From CAZLMW01 sp964560875 (GTDB lineage Bacteria > Myxococcota_A > UBA9042), in the NCBI GenBank assembly GCA_964560875.1, contig CAZLMW010000163.1, forward strand, positions 1 to 15,215: a DNA stretch of 15,215 nucleotides, given 5' to 3'. Both the position numbers and the translations under genes were made by a program. Shown piece after piece: positions 1 through 7,260 of the stretch; the stretch's first letter is position 1, and each line of letters opens with the position of its first letter. A model generated the notes under the pieces. The model saw nothing but the letters and a program-made list of their open reading frames with translations, searched no databases and was not told the origin of the DNA.

Positions 1-79
1 GCAGACTGCAGCCAGGTCCCCCACGATGACCGACACGATTTACGGCGCAGTCTGCTAGACGTCGTTGGAGAACCCTGCA
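1..79 (+). promoter_or_regulatory. Leader of the first gene with a 9-bp inverted repeat
   Basis: The 79 bases before the first gene carry a perfect 9-bp inverted repeat: GCAGACTGC at 1-9 and GCAGTCTGC at 47-55, separated by 37 bases. The right arm runs into TGCTAGAC (53-60), which resembles an extended -10 element, but no convincing -35 hexamer sits 16-18 bp upstream. The window starts exactly at the left arm, so the repeat may extend further. It could be an operator pair or the edge of a larger structure. The call is tentative. Confidence 0.25.
67..70 (+). promoter_or_regulatory. Ribosome binding site that sets the start of the first gene
   Basis: GGAG at 67-70 lies 9 bases before ATG 80. 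An in-frame TTG at 65 overlaps this Shine-Dalgarno sequence and would give a start five codons earlier, so ATG 80 is the better start. Confidence 0.6.
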
Positions 80-1453
80 ATGGCTGCAAACGATCGCGAC
101 AAGCATCCGGACGGGCGCGACAAGCATCCGGACGGGCGCGTCCCGAAAGCAGTCGATAAAGGCAAAGGGATCGCCAAAGAGGACAAACCGAAGCGGAAGA
201 CAGCGCGCAAAGGCCCCAAAGCACGAGCCGCCCGCCATCGATCCCGCAACAAACAACGCAAAGTCGGGGCAGGACGCGACCTCGTTGCCGAAAACGCCGA
301 AAACGCGATGCGCGCGATGCACCGACTTGTGGACGAGCTCGCCAAACAGCGCGGATTGGCCGGGGATCTGCCGCTTGAGACCATCGACGTTGCGCTCGGG
401 ATTTCGACGCGTCGAGCAGACCGCGGCGGGGCAGCCGAAGCCCTCGTCAAGGCGATCACCGCGCGCATCGATGACGCGCTCAAGGCGTCGGGCGGGTGGC
501 GCCAAGGCCACGTCTACTGCTTTCAGTGCGACGAACCGGGCTGCCGGCACTCGGTCCCGCCGCAGCCAGCCGCCACGTTCGCCGGATACAACGGAACCGG
601 TCGTCCCGTATGGGTCGGATTCGCCGAGCTGTGCATCGAGCGCGGCGATGACCGCATCCACAAGGTGTTCGCCGACACGCCCCAGGTCATCGCGCTGGTG
701 CAAGATGGCGCATCGCTGAGCCCCGACGTATTGCCCGAGTTCGGTGGCGCCGGCAATGCGCTTTCGGTGGTCGGCCAGGTGGTCGCCGGATTGCTGCCCG
801 CGGCCTACGCGCCCGGCGATGGCCACGACCGCGTCGCGTTGACGGTCCAGGTCGTGCAGATGCCCGATGCGGGTCGGCGCGGGCGATTTCGGCTCAACCT
901 CCTGGGCACGTCGTGGGAAGGCATCGCCGCCGTCTTGGCCACCGAGGGCGCGCACAGCCCGGCAGAAGGCCTACGCAGCGCCATCGCAGCAGCTCGCCAC
1001 CGTCTCGAGGCGCAATCACGCCACCTGCGCAAACGCGAAAAAGCCGCCGAAAACACCGATCCCCACGCCGGCGCCATGGCCGTATTGACCGATCTGCAGC
1101 GCGATATCGAGCGCGTCTTCCGGGGCCACAAGTGGCGCACCCGCCACGCAGAACATCGCCATCGCTCCGGCAAACGTCCCACAGTTACCGCCGTCGGCGA
1201 GGCCAGGAACGCCCCCGACAACCGGCTGCTCCACGACATCAACCGCAAGACCATCGTCGTGCTCGGCCGCAAGGGACGCGCTCATGTGTTCTCGCAGCAG
1301 GGCAAACACGTGACGTCGCTGCAGCTGGGCCCCGGCGAGATCAATCGCAAGACCACACGTGGTCGGTGGCGACCGCTCGACAAGGACACCGCGCGCGCGT
1401 TTCGAGAAGCGGTCCAAGCGCGCGGCGACCAAACCGCTCAACAAGCCCCCTGA
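80..1453 (+). CDS. Unrecognised basic protein with a Cys-Cys-Cys-His cluster
   Basis: A 457-residue protein that I do not recognise. It has no signal peptide or membrane segment, so it is probably cytoplasmic. Residues 6-19 hold two copies of RDKHPDG, followed by a strongly Lys/Arg-rich stretch to about residue 60 that could bind nucleic acid or another polyanion. A Cys147-x2-Cys150-x4-Cys155-x-His157 cluster looks able to bind zinc. Residues roughly 295-330 are charged, Ala-rich and helical, possibly a short coiled coil. The C-terminal third is again basic, with an NRKTIVVLGRKGRAHVF segment and a second NRKTTRGRWRPL stretch. The stop is followed after 21 bp by a lipoprotein gene on the same strand, which suggests co-transcription, although one product looks cytosolic and the other exported. 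Codon usage and third-position GC fit a real gene. The antisense and +1 reading frames across it are shadows. Confidence 0.75.
   Translation: MAANDRDKHPDGRDKHPDGRVPKAVDKGKGIAKEDKPKRKTARKGPKARAARHRSRNKQRKVGAGRDLVAENAENAMRAMHRLVDELAKQRGLAGDLPLETIDVALGISTRRADRGGAAEALVKAITARIDDALKASGGWRQGHVYCFQCDEPGCRHSVPPQPAATFAGYNGTGRPVWVGFAELCIERGDDRIHKVFADTPQVIALVQDGASLSPDVLPEFGGAGNALSVVGQVVAGLLPAAYAPGDGHDRVALTVQVVQMPDAGRRGRFRLNLLGTSWEGIAAVLATEGAHSPAEGLRSAIAAARHRLEAQSRHLRKREKAAENTDPHAGAMAVLTDLQRDIERVFRGHKWRTRHAEHRHRSGKRPTVTAVGEARNAPDNRLLHDINRKTIVVLGRKGRAHVFSQQGKHVTSLQLGPGEINRKTTRGRWRPLDKDTARAFREAVQARGDQTAQQAP
95..136 (+). repeat. Two tandem copies of a 21-bp in-frame unit
   Basis: Positions 95-115 and 116-136 are identical 21-bp units, and the first codon of a third copy follows. 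Each encodes RDKHPDG near the N-terminus of the first protein. Because the unit is a multiple of three, gain or loss of copies would change length but not frame. Confidence 0.85.
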
Positions 1454-1464
1454 ACAGCCTCATT

Positions 1465-1468
1465 GGAG
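1465..1468 (+). promoter_or_regulatory. Ribosome binding site that sets the lipoprotein start
   Basis: GGAG at 1465-1468 precedes TTG 1475 by 6 bases. The alternative TTG at 1463 overlaps the Shine-Dalgarno sequence itself, exactly as in the gene upstream. The TTG 1475 start also gives a more compact signal peptide (MNLTKTT before the hydrophobic core). Confidence 0.55.
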
Positions 1469-1474
1469 ACTCCC

Positions 1475-1987
1475 TTGAACCTGACCAAGACCACATGCGC
1501 GATCGTTGCCGCGGCCGTGCTCATCGCCGGCTTCGCCTGCCAGGAGCTGCAAGACACGGCCGAGAAGGTCATCGACGGCCAAGCGGCGCCGCTGAAAGAA
1601 AACGACCTGCCCAACTGCTCGCGGATGCTCACCTGCTGCGCGAATGTGCGGAAGAAAGTGGGGATGCCCCAGGCGGTCCTGGATGCCTGCGACAAGCTCG
1701 AACCCGCCGTCGACAAGGTGATCAACGCCTACCAGTCCAGCCAGCAAACCATCGCCAACAACAAGTCGACCACGCCCGAGACGAAGCAGAGCCTGTCCAA
1801 GCAGCTGCGGGAAAAGACGCAGGGGACGCTCGAACCGGGCTGCCGCTGCCTGCTCGATGAGACGCTGGGCAAAGTGTCGCTGGACGGCTTCTTGACGCCG
1901 ATCGACTGCGAGGCGGTGAAGGAATCGGGGGCCTTGCCGATGGGCAAGGAATGCACCGACGTTACGAGCGCCGTGACAAACGGCTGA
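1475..1987 (+). CDS. Small Cys-rich putative lipoprotein
   Basis: A 170-residue exported protein of unknown function. A short n-region (MNLTKTT) is followed by a hydrophobic core and then LIAGFAC, with Cys22 as the likely lipidated residue. The -3 to -1 positions (Gly-Phe-Ala) deviate from the strict lipobox, so type I cleavage is possible. The rest has eight further cysteines: NC, TCC, AC, GCRC, DC and EC. The even number suggests disulfides in the periplasm or at the surface. The middle (about 75-115) is helical, polar and rich in Gln, Lys and Thr. The gene follows the basic Cys/His-cluster gene by 21 bp, so the two are probably one transcript. Its last 26 bp overlap the end of the convergent glycosidase-like gene. 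The TTG start is supported by GGAG at the right distance. I recognise no family. Confidence 0.7.
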   Translation: MNLTKTTCAIVAAAVLIAGFACQELQDTAEKVIDGQAAPLKENDLPNCSRMLTCCANVRKKVGMPQAVLDACDKLEPAVDKVINAYQSSQQTIANNKSTTPETKQSLSKQLREKTQGTLEPGCRCLLDETLGKVSLDGFLTPIDCEAVKESGALPMGKECTDVTSAVTNG

Positions 1988-4553
1988 ATGCTTCGTTTTG
2001 CGCGGATCGACGACGCCACAAGCCGGGCACGCCAAGTCCGAGCAACAGCAGCCAGCCCATCGGCGCGGAAGCGGGCACAGCAGACGATGAGCAGCCGGAT
2101 GACGACCGCCCCGCCTCACCGGTAGTCGCCGTGGGCCGTCCCGCGAGCCCAACACCGTCGACATCAAGCGCCGCGGTCGCATCGCCGGCCCGCCAGACGA
2201 CGTCCTGAGCTCCGATCGCGTCCACAGCCACGGCGCCACCAGCGTCCTGAAATACGGCTGCATCGGCCTCTTGACCCGCGTCGATCGTCATCCCCGAATC
2301 AGCGGCACTGCCCGCATCGCTGCCAGCGGGGTCGGTACCACCCGCATCGACCTCGCCCGCACCACCGGCATCCGCGCCACCAGGTGGCGGCTTGGTCGGA
2401 CAGCCTTCGTCCGTCTTGCCGTCGCAGTCGTCGTCCTTTCCGTTGCAGGCTTCCTTGGGCACCGCGCCGCAGCCGCCGCACGCGTTCTTCACCGCCTCAT
2501 CCGTCTTGCCGTCGCAGTCGTCGTCCTTTCCGTTGCAGGCTTCCTTGGCCTTGGGGTGAATCGCGGCGTTGCTGTCATTGCAGTCGTCGACGGCGAGCCA
2601 CCCGTCGAGGTCCTTGTCGCCGCTGGTCCCGGGCACGTTCTTGTCAGCCCGCATCCAGTCGATGTCGTACCACTGCTTGCTACCGAGGCTCGGATCGATG
2701 CGCAGGCGGGTGATCGTGCCGGTCCACGACTTGATGTGCTTGGTTCGCACCATGACGTCGTGAAACTTGCCGTCGCCCGGCACCTGGAACCGCGCGGACT
2801 TGCTGCCTGTCCATGTGCCGTCTTTGCTCGTCAACCAGTGCAGTTGGCTCTTCTTGGCGCCCTTGTAGCTGCGCACCCGGAGCCGAAAGCCCTCAAACGC
2901 CTTGGCCGCGAACGCGACTGTGTCCGACCGAATCCACGGGTCGCCACCGCTGCCCTTCACAGCCAGGCAATGGTCCTGGTCATTGACCGCGAGCGTGCCG
3001 ATATCGCCGCCTTTGACCCAGCCCTCGGTCTGCGTTTTGCCGCCATTCCAGCGCCAGAACGTGTCGCCCCATACGTCGTGCTGACGGTAGGTACGCAGCA
3101 GTTTGCCAGCCTTGTTGGTCTCGACCTTGTCGTCCCATCCGGTCTGTTCGCCGTAGTAGCCGCCGACATGCCAGATCCACGCCCGCACATCGGGATGGTC
3201 GACCTTGGCGATGCTGTAGTCCGCGGCGCGCACGGTGAATCGGATGCGCTTGGTCTCGCCCGGTGACATGGCCGAGATGTCGATCTTGCCCGAGACCGGA
3301 GGCTTGCTCTTGCTCGGGTTGTGTTTGAAACCGTCGGAGTCGTTGACGGACCACGTCTTGGTGTCCTTGTGCGGCCAATCGCTGTGGATGCGGTACGTGA
3401 CGGGTTTCAGCCAAGGCGCCTGGAGCCAGAAGCCGACCTGGACGTGGTCCGGCGTCTTGGCGCCCGATGCTTTGCAGCGCACGAAGATGTCGACGAAAAA
3501 CGTCTGGCCGACCAGCGCGTCGCCGATGCCCTTGGACTTGCCCTCGGGGCGGAAGTCCTTGGCGTGCGTGTGGCTCCAAATCTCCATTTGGGGGCCGGTC
3601 GCCGGCGGCTTGGGGGCGGGACCGGACAGCGCCGCGAGCACGTGCGGGATCGTGCGCGACGAGTAGACCTGCGACTTGCCCTTGACGATGAGCTGGCTCG
3701 ACCCGCCGCCGTCCATCATGCCGACCGACGTGGCGCCGAAGTCCTTGAGCACCTTCGCGGCCTCTTTTTGGTTGGTGTACTTGGTGCAAAACAGGTAGGC
3801 GGTTTCGCCCTTGCCGTCCTTGTTGGCGTCGCGCACCCCGACGAAGGTCCGCCCGGTCTTGGTGTAGACGCCCTTGTTCGCGTTCTCATCGAGCACCGCG
3901 ACCATCTCGGGCGCCGCGCCGCCCTTGAGCTCTGCTTCCGAAAAGTTGGTGATCCGCGCCCATTTCGCCGGTCCGTGGGCCTGGAACAGCCGGATCTGAC
4001 CGGGAAACTCGGCCTTGATGCCATAGCCGTCGGCGAGGACCTTGCCGTCTTTGCGCACCGAAAATGCCAGCGGTGTTGGGTTGGATGCGGTCACGAAGAA
4101 CTGCGCGTTGACCACCGCGAAGACGTTGCCGTGCTTGGCTTTGACCGCGCTGTAATGGCCGGCGAGGGAGAGCCGCGAAAACGTCGGGCTGGGACCTCCG
4201 AGGGGGCCTTTGCCGCTGCCCGCGTCTTTGATGCCGCCGTGGAAGCTGCGCAGGTGGGCCTTGGCGAGATCGACGACAATAACGTGGTCGGGCTGGCCGC
4301 CGGTGTAGTTCTTCTTCCAGTGCTGCAATCCGGTCGCCGAAGTCTGCAGCACGAAGCCTTTCGGGGCGGCGCTCGCGGCGTTGCAGAAAGACACCGTGCA
4401 CATAAAAACCGCGAACATGAACGCCGGGAACATGAACGCCGGGAACATGAGAACTCGGGCGCTGAACGCCATCGCCGACACGACGACGCGCGCGATGCAC
4501 CGGCCAAAACGAAACGGGCCGACAACCCTGGGGGCGCCGCCCACGTTTCGCAT
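1962..4553 (-). CDS. Secreted phosphodiester glycosidase-like protein with MopE repeats and MYXO-CTERM-like tail
   Basis: About 863 residues from ATG 4553. An in-frame TTG at 4568 gives 868, and an ATG at 4472 gives the most typical signal peptide; no start has a good Shine-Dalgarno sequence. Numbering below is from 4568. A hydrophobic signal (33-68) ends in NAASA/APKG. Residues about 70-320 match the phosphodiester glycosidase (NAGPA) fold, with the hallmark DGGGSS at 286-291. A beta-rich region and a Trp-rich, carbohydrate-binding-like module follow (to about 640). Then come a DKDLDGW calcium-like loop, two metal-binding repeats (CNGKDDDCDGKTDE near 670 and 700), and an Asp-Ala-Gly-rich linker. 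The tail is Gly-Cys (825-826), a hydrophobic segment and RRR (852-854). The family hydrolyses glycan phosphodiester links; the natural substrate here is unknown. The protein is probably surface-anchored. The gene lies 31 bp after the 850-residue secreted protein gene, as the second gene of an operon. Fourteen residues after RRR are unusual. Confidence 0.88.
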   Translation of the reverse strand: MRNVGGAPRVVGPFRFGRCIARVVVSAMAFSARVLMFPAFMFPAFMFAVFMCTVSFCNAASAAPKGFVLQTSATGLQHWKKNYTGGQPDHVIVVDLAKAHLRSFHGGIKDAGSGKGPLGGPSPTFSRLSLAGHYSAVKAKHGNVFAVVNAQFFVTASNPTPLAFSVRKDGKVLADGYGIKAEFPGQIRLFQAHGPAKWARITNFSEAELKGGAAPEMVAVLDENANKGVYTKTGRTFVGVRDANKDGKGETAYLFCTKYTNQKEAAKVLKDFGATSVGMMDGGGSSQLIVKGKSQVYSSRTIPHVLAALSGPAPKPPATGPQMEIWSHTHAKDFRPEGKSKGIGDALVGQTFFVDIFVRCKASGAKTPDHVQVGFWLQAPWLKPVTYRIHSDWPHKDTKTWSVNDSDGFKHNPSKSKPPVSGKIDISAMSPGETKRIRFTVRAADYSIAKVDHPDVRAWIWHVGGYYGEQTGWDDKVETNKAGKLLRTYRQHDVWGDTFWRWNGGKTQTEGWVKGGDIGTLAVNDQDHCLAVKGSGGDPWIRSDTVAFAAKAFEGFRLRVRSYKGAKKSQLHWLTSKDGTWTGSKSARFQVPGDGKFHDVMVRTKHIKSWTGTITRLRIDPSLGSKQWYDIDWMRADKNVPGTSGDKDLDGWLAVDDCNDSNAAIHPKAKEACNGKDDDCDGKTDEAVKNACGGCGAVPKEACNGKDDDCDGKTDEGCPTKPPPGGADAGGAGEVDAGGTDPAGSDAGSAADSGMTIDAGQEADAAVFQDAGGAVAVDAIGAQDVVWRAGDATAALDVDGVGLAGRPTATTGEAGRSSSGCSSSAVPASAPMGWLLLLGLGVPGLWRRRSAQNEAFSRLSRRS
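2410..2548 (-). repeat. Exact 49-bp direct repeat encoding the metal-binding units
   Basis: Positions 2410-2458 and 2500-2548 are identical over 49 bp, 90 bp apart. They encode the duplicated KEACNGKDDDCDGKTDE units, including synonymous positions. That implies a recent duplication or ongoing gene conversion rather than only protein-level selection. Confidence 0.85.
4413..4450 (-). repeat. 15-bp tandem repeat inside the signal-peptide region
   Basis: Two complete 15-bp units (4413-4427, 4428-4442) and a partial third encode repeated FMFPA residues in the hydrophobic core of the glycosidase-like protein's signal peptide. The unit keeps the reading frame, so copy-number change would lengthen or shorten the hydrophobic core in five-residue steps. 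Confidence 0.85.
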
Positions 4554-4584
4554 GATTTGTCGACCCAAGTGAGTCAGGCGCCGA

Positions 4585-7137
4585 TCAGAACGGCCACTTC
4601 ACGCCGTTGATCTTGATGCACATTCGCGCGCTGGACCAATACGAGGTCGCGTGGGGGATCAAGTATCCCTCTTGGACATCCGCGTAGCTCCAGCTGCTGA
4701 GGCCGCCGAGGTAGAAGCTGTGGCTGCCGGCCTGCATGTAGCCGTTGTCGTTCCAGCCCTTGACGTCGCTGCCGTTGGTCTCGATCCAGCCCTTCGGACA
4801 TGAGTTGGCGCCCGACTGGTAGCGGGCCATGCGGATGTCGTACGAGGGCTTTCCGGTGATCGGGAAGTACTGCCAGCAGTAGTACTTGACGTAGTCCTGG
4901 CGCCACGAGTGGTAGAAGCGGCTGCCGCCGTGCCAGAAGCTGTTCCAGCCGCCGAAGAAGTGGCTGTAGCGACCCGACGTCGAGTAGAACCAGTTGTCGT
5001 TGCGGTCGATGTCGTTGGTGGCGCGTGCGTGAAAGCCCTTCGGGCACGTCTTGTTGGGGTGCATACCAAAGCCCATCGTGAACATGCCGTTCCAGGTCTC
5101 CTTCGGGGTGCCTTCGACGCCGTACAGCTTCCAGCAAACGCCGCGCGTGTGGTTGTAGTGCGACCGACCGCCGCCGTGGTGGCCGCCCATGCTGCCGTTG
5201 GAGGTGTTGCTGCCAAACGAGTAGCTGTCGGCGTTGCCGATCATCAGGCCGTTCTTGTTGGTGTAGACGTTGCAGTAGTCGTTGTTGGTGCCGTTGCAGT
5301 CGTTGATGCTCACGAACTCGTAGCCGGTCGGGCATTGACCCTTGCTGGTGATCGGGTACGCGCCGAGAACCGAAGCGAACGGACGACCGCGCGGGGCCTT
5401 GTAGGTGCGGTAGCAGATCGAGCGGCTGTGGCTCCACTCGAACCGCATCGCCATGTAGTCGTAGCCGTAGCCCCAGCTGTTTTGGGAGCCGATGAGCAGC
5501 GAGCCGTTGGTGCCGACACCGACCATCACGTCGCCGTCGTTGGCGCGGTAGTCGTAGCTCTTGAGGAAGGTGAAGCCGTCGGGGCAGACCTTGTTGGTCT
5601 TGGTGTGCTCCTTGTCGAGGATCATGACGACGGTGTAGTTGCGCGCTTCGCCGTACACCGGGTGGCTGTTGATCATGCTGCCGTACGCGGTGCCGCCGAC
5701 GTTCATGTCGCCGCCGACCTCGAGCGGTGCGGCGTCTTTGCCGCTGCCCTGGTACTTGCCGTAGAGCTTGCCGGACGTGAACTGGTTGCCGTTGACCGTG
5801 ATCTGCTTGTTGCTGAGCGTCTTGATGCGGATGCTCCACTCGACAATGGCGCCGTCCGTCTTGTTGTTCAGGTAGGCGGTGTCGGTGACGAGCAGGCGCC
5901 ACTTGCCCTTGATGTTCTTGTTGAGCCAGTCCTTGTGGATGTCGCCGGTGAGCGGCTTGGTCGCGGTCGGGAACTTGGTGTTCATCGTCGCGCCCTTCTT
6001 GCCGTTCTTTCGGTGCAGCAAGTAGTGCGGGTAGACCTTGGCGTCGATCGACGGGTTGACCGGGTAGCCCTTGATGATCGGCGTGCGGTTGGCCGGCAGG
6101 TTCGGCGCGTTGGGCGGGAACAGCCAGATGACCAGGTTGCTCAGGTCGCTGTTCTTGACGTGCACGTTGACCTCGAGCTCCTGCGCGATGCCGATGTCCG
6201 GGAAGTCGATCGCGTCGAGCACGCCCGGCGGGCTGTTATCGGGGATCGGCTTGTTCTGACCACCCTTGATGATGTCGATGAACTGGTTGGCGACGAGACC
6301 GTTGCTGATGGCCGAGATGCCGTCCTTGGGCAGGTTGGCCGGGTCCATGGCCTGGATGCACTTGAGCGAACCGTCGGGGTTGATGCCCTTGACGACTTCG
6401 CCCTTGTTCTTGCATTCGCCGGCCGGTGTCTTGATGCCGGTGAGCTTGCTGCCGTCGCCGATAAACTGCTTGCCCGCGATGGTGCCGGCTGCGATGACAT
6501 CACCGGAGCTGGTGAGCTTGGCGGCGGCGAGCGAGCGCGGCCCGAGGTTGACGTCCTTGTCGAACTTCATGTGCGCGACCGACACGCAGCCGGTGCACTT
6601 GAGCGAACGCGCGACCTTGGCGTCGCCACCCTTGATGCCGTCGGCGGCGCCTGCATAGGCGAACCCAACCGACGTCGGCTTGATGCTGCCCGAGGCGATG
6701 TGGCCGCTGTTGAGGCAGCCCTTGCACTCGATGTTGTGCGCCCATGCCGAGCGAATCGCGTAGGGAACGGCGTTGAGCGGCGCCCTGGCGAACTCGGGAT
6801 CGGCGCCGACCTTCATCCCCATCCAAACGCTGGACACGTTGGCGAGCGCGGAACCGACGATCGGTTTGGTCGTGCCGAGGCGCACTGAGAAACGACCGGC
6901 TTTGACCGCGACGGTCTTGGTGCTGCTTGCCCACAGCTGTTTGCCGCCGGCGGACTTGTCGTACAGGGCGAATTTAATGGCGTAGTTGCCGTCGGCGGCC
7001 GGACCGCCTCCACCGCTGGTCAGCACGCCTTCGACGAGGAAGGTGCCGGGCACTTTGGACTGGGCTTCGGCGCGCGGCGTGGCCAATAAGGCGACTGCGG
7101 CGGCGGCGAGGACAACGCTACGAACGAGGTGGCGCAT
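4585..7137 (-). CDS. Secreted multidomain protein with P-domain-like region and four Cys-Pro repeats
   Basis: An 850-residue exported protein, first gene of the operon. ATG 7137 has AGGAG (7143-7147) 5 bases upstream. Residues 1-25 are a signal peptide ending AEA/QS. Residues about 28-135 form a beta-rich domain (GTFLVEGVL, then VPYAIRSAWAHN) of a type I associate with tail-fibre or myxobacterial surface proteins. Two Cys-x-Gly-Cys motifs follow at 138-141 and 181-184. Residues about 278-436 resemble a proprotein convertase P domain (LEVNVHVKNSDLSNLVIWL, then GKWRLLVTDTA and VEWSIRIK), normally a beta-sandwich found beside proteases; no protease domain is present. From about 500 to the end there are four Cys-Pro-x-Gly units (Cys518, 602, 698, 780) rich in Gly, Ser, Asn, Tyr and Trp, ending KWPF. 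I infer an adhesin or surface-layer role; no catalytic motif is visible. The long plus-strand frames across it are antisense shadows. Confidence 0.85.
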   Translation of the reverse strand: MRHLVRSVVLAAAAVALLATPRAEAQSKVPGTFLVEGVLTSGGGGPAADGNYAIKFALYDKSAGGKQLWASSTKTVAVKAGRFSVRLGTTKPIVGSALANVSSVWMGMKVGADPEFARAPLNAVPYAIRSAWAHNIECKGCLNSGHIASGSIKPTSVGFAYAGAADGIKGGDAKVARSLKCTGCVSVAHMKFDKDVNLGPRSLAAAKLTSSGDVIAAGTIAGKQFIGDGSKLTGIKTPAGECKNKGEVVKGINPDGSLKCIQAMDPANLPKDGISAISNGLVANQFIDIIKGGQNKPIPDNSPPGVLDAIDFPDIGIAQELEVNVHVKNSDLSNLVIWLFPPNAPNLPANRTPIIKGYPVNPSIDAKVYPHYLLHRKNGKKGATMNTKFPTATKPLTGDIHKDWLNKNIKGKWRLLVTDTAYLNNKTDGAIVEWSIRIKTLSNKQITVNGNQFTSGKLYGKYQGSGKDAAPLEVGGDMNVGGTAYGSMINSHPVYGEARNYTVVMILDKEHTKTNKVCPDGFTFLKSYDYRANDGDVMVGVGTNGSLLIGSQNSWGYGYDYMAMRFEWSHSRSICYRTYKAPRGRPFASVLGAYPITSKGQCPTGYEFVSINDCNGTNNDYCNVYTNKNGLMIGNADSYSFGSNTSNGSMGGHHGGGRSHYNHTRGVCWKLYGVEGTPKETWNGMFTMGFGMHPNKTCPKGFHARATNDIDRNDNWFYSTSGRYSHFFGGWNSFWHGGSRFYHSWRQDYVKYYCWQYFPITGKPSYDIRMARYQSGANSCPKGWIETNGSDVKGWNDNGYMQAGSHSFYLGGLSSWSYADVQEGYLIPHATSYWSSARMCIKINGVKWPF

Positions 7138-7184
7138 CGGGGCTCCTGGTCATTTTTGAGAAGCGAGGGCGTTGAGGCGCGGAC

Positions 7185-7213
7185 AGACTAGCAAATCCGC
7201 GCGCAGCTATGAA
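7185..7213 (-). promoter_or_regulatory. Probable promoter of the secreted-protein operon
   Basis: Read on the minus strand, TTCATA (7208-7213) and TAGTCT (7185-7190) are separated by 17 bp. They match four of six consensus bases each, and TG lies one base before the -10 (TGC-TAGTCT). Transcription would start near 7178, leaving a leader of about 40 bases that carries the AGGAG site before ATG 7137. A short dyad, CGCCA-TT-TGGCG (7238-7249), lies upstream and might be a regulatory site. Confidence 0.45.
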
Positions 7214-7260
7214 GTTATGCACCCGCACGACGATTTACGCCATTTGGCGGTGCACATCGC

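Noticed and set aside
913..1860. 315-codon plus-strand frame spanning the end of the first gene and the lipoprotein gene
   Set aside because: Arg/Pro/His-rich shadow frame in a third reading frame across two real genes; no ribosome binding site or domain.
1460..2263. 267-codon minus-strand frame opposite the lipoprotein gene
   Set aside because: Arg- and Leu-rich antisense shadow. The plus-strand lipoprotein has a signal peptide, patterned cysteines and a ribosome binding site.
3321..4610. 429-codon plus-strand frame, and the 331-codon frame at 2271-3266
   Set aside because: Both are antisense to the glycosidase-like gene, whose domains and motifs are clear; the plus frames contain repeats only because the sense gene does.
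6580..6730. Cys-x-Gly-Cys motifs considered as c-type haem sites
   Set aside because: Neither CKGC nor CTGC is followed by His, so the CxxCH haem-binding signature is absent.
4909..6888. 659-codon open frame on the plus strand, opposite the 850-residue secreted protein gene
   Set aside because: Its product is a Val/Ala/Arg/Asp-biased translation typical of antisense reading of a high-GC gene; the minus-strand product has a signal peptide, a strong ribosome binding site and recognisable domains.
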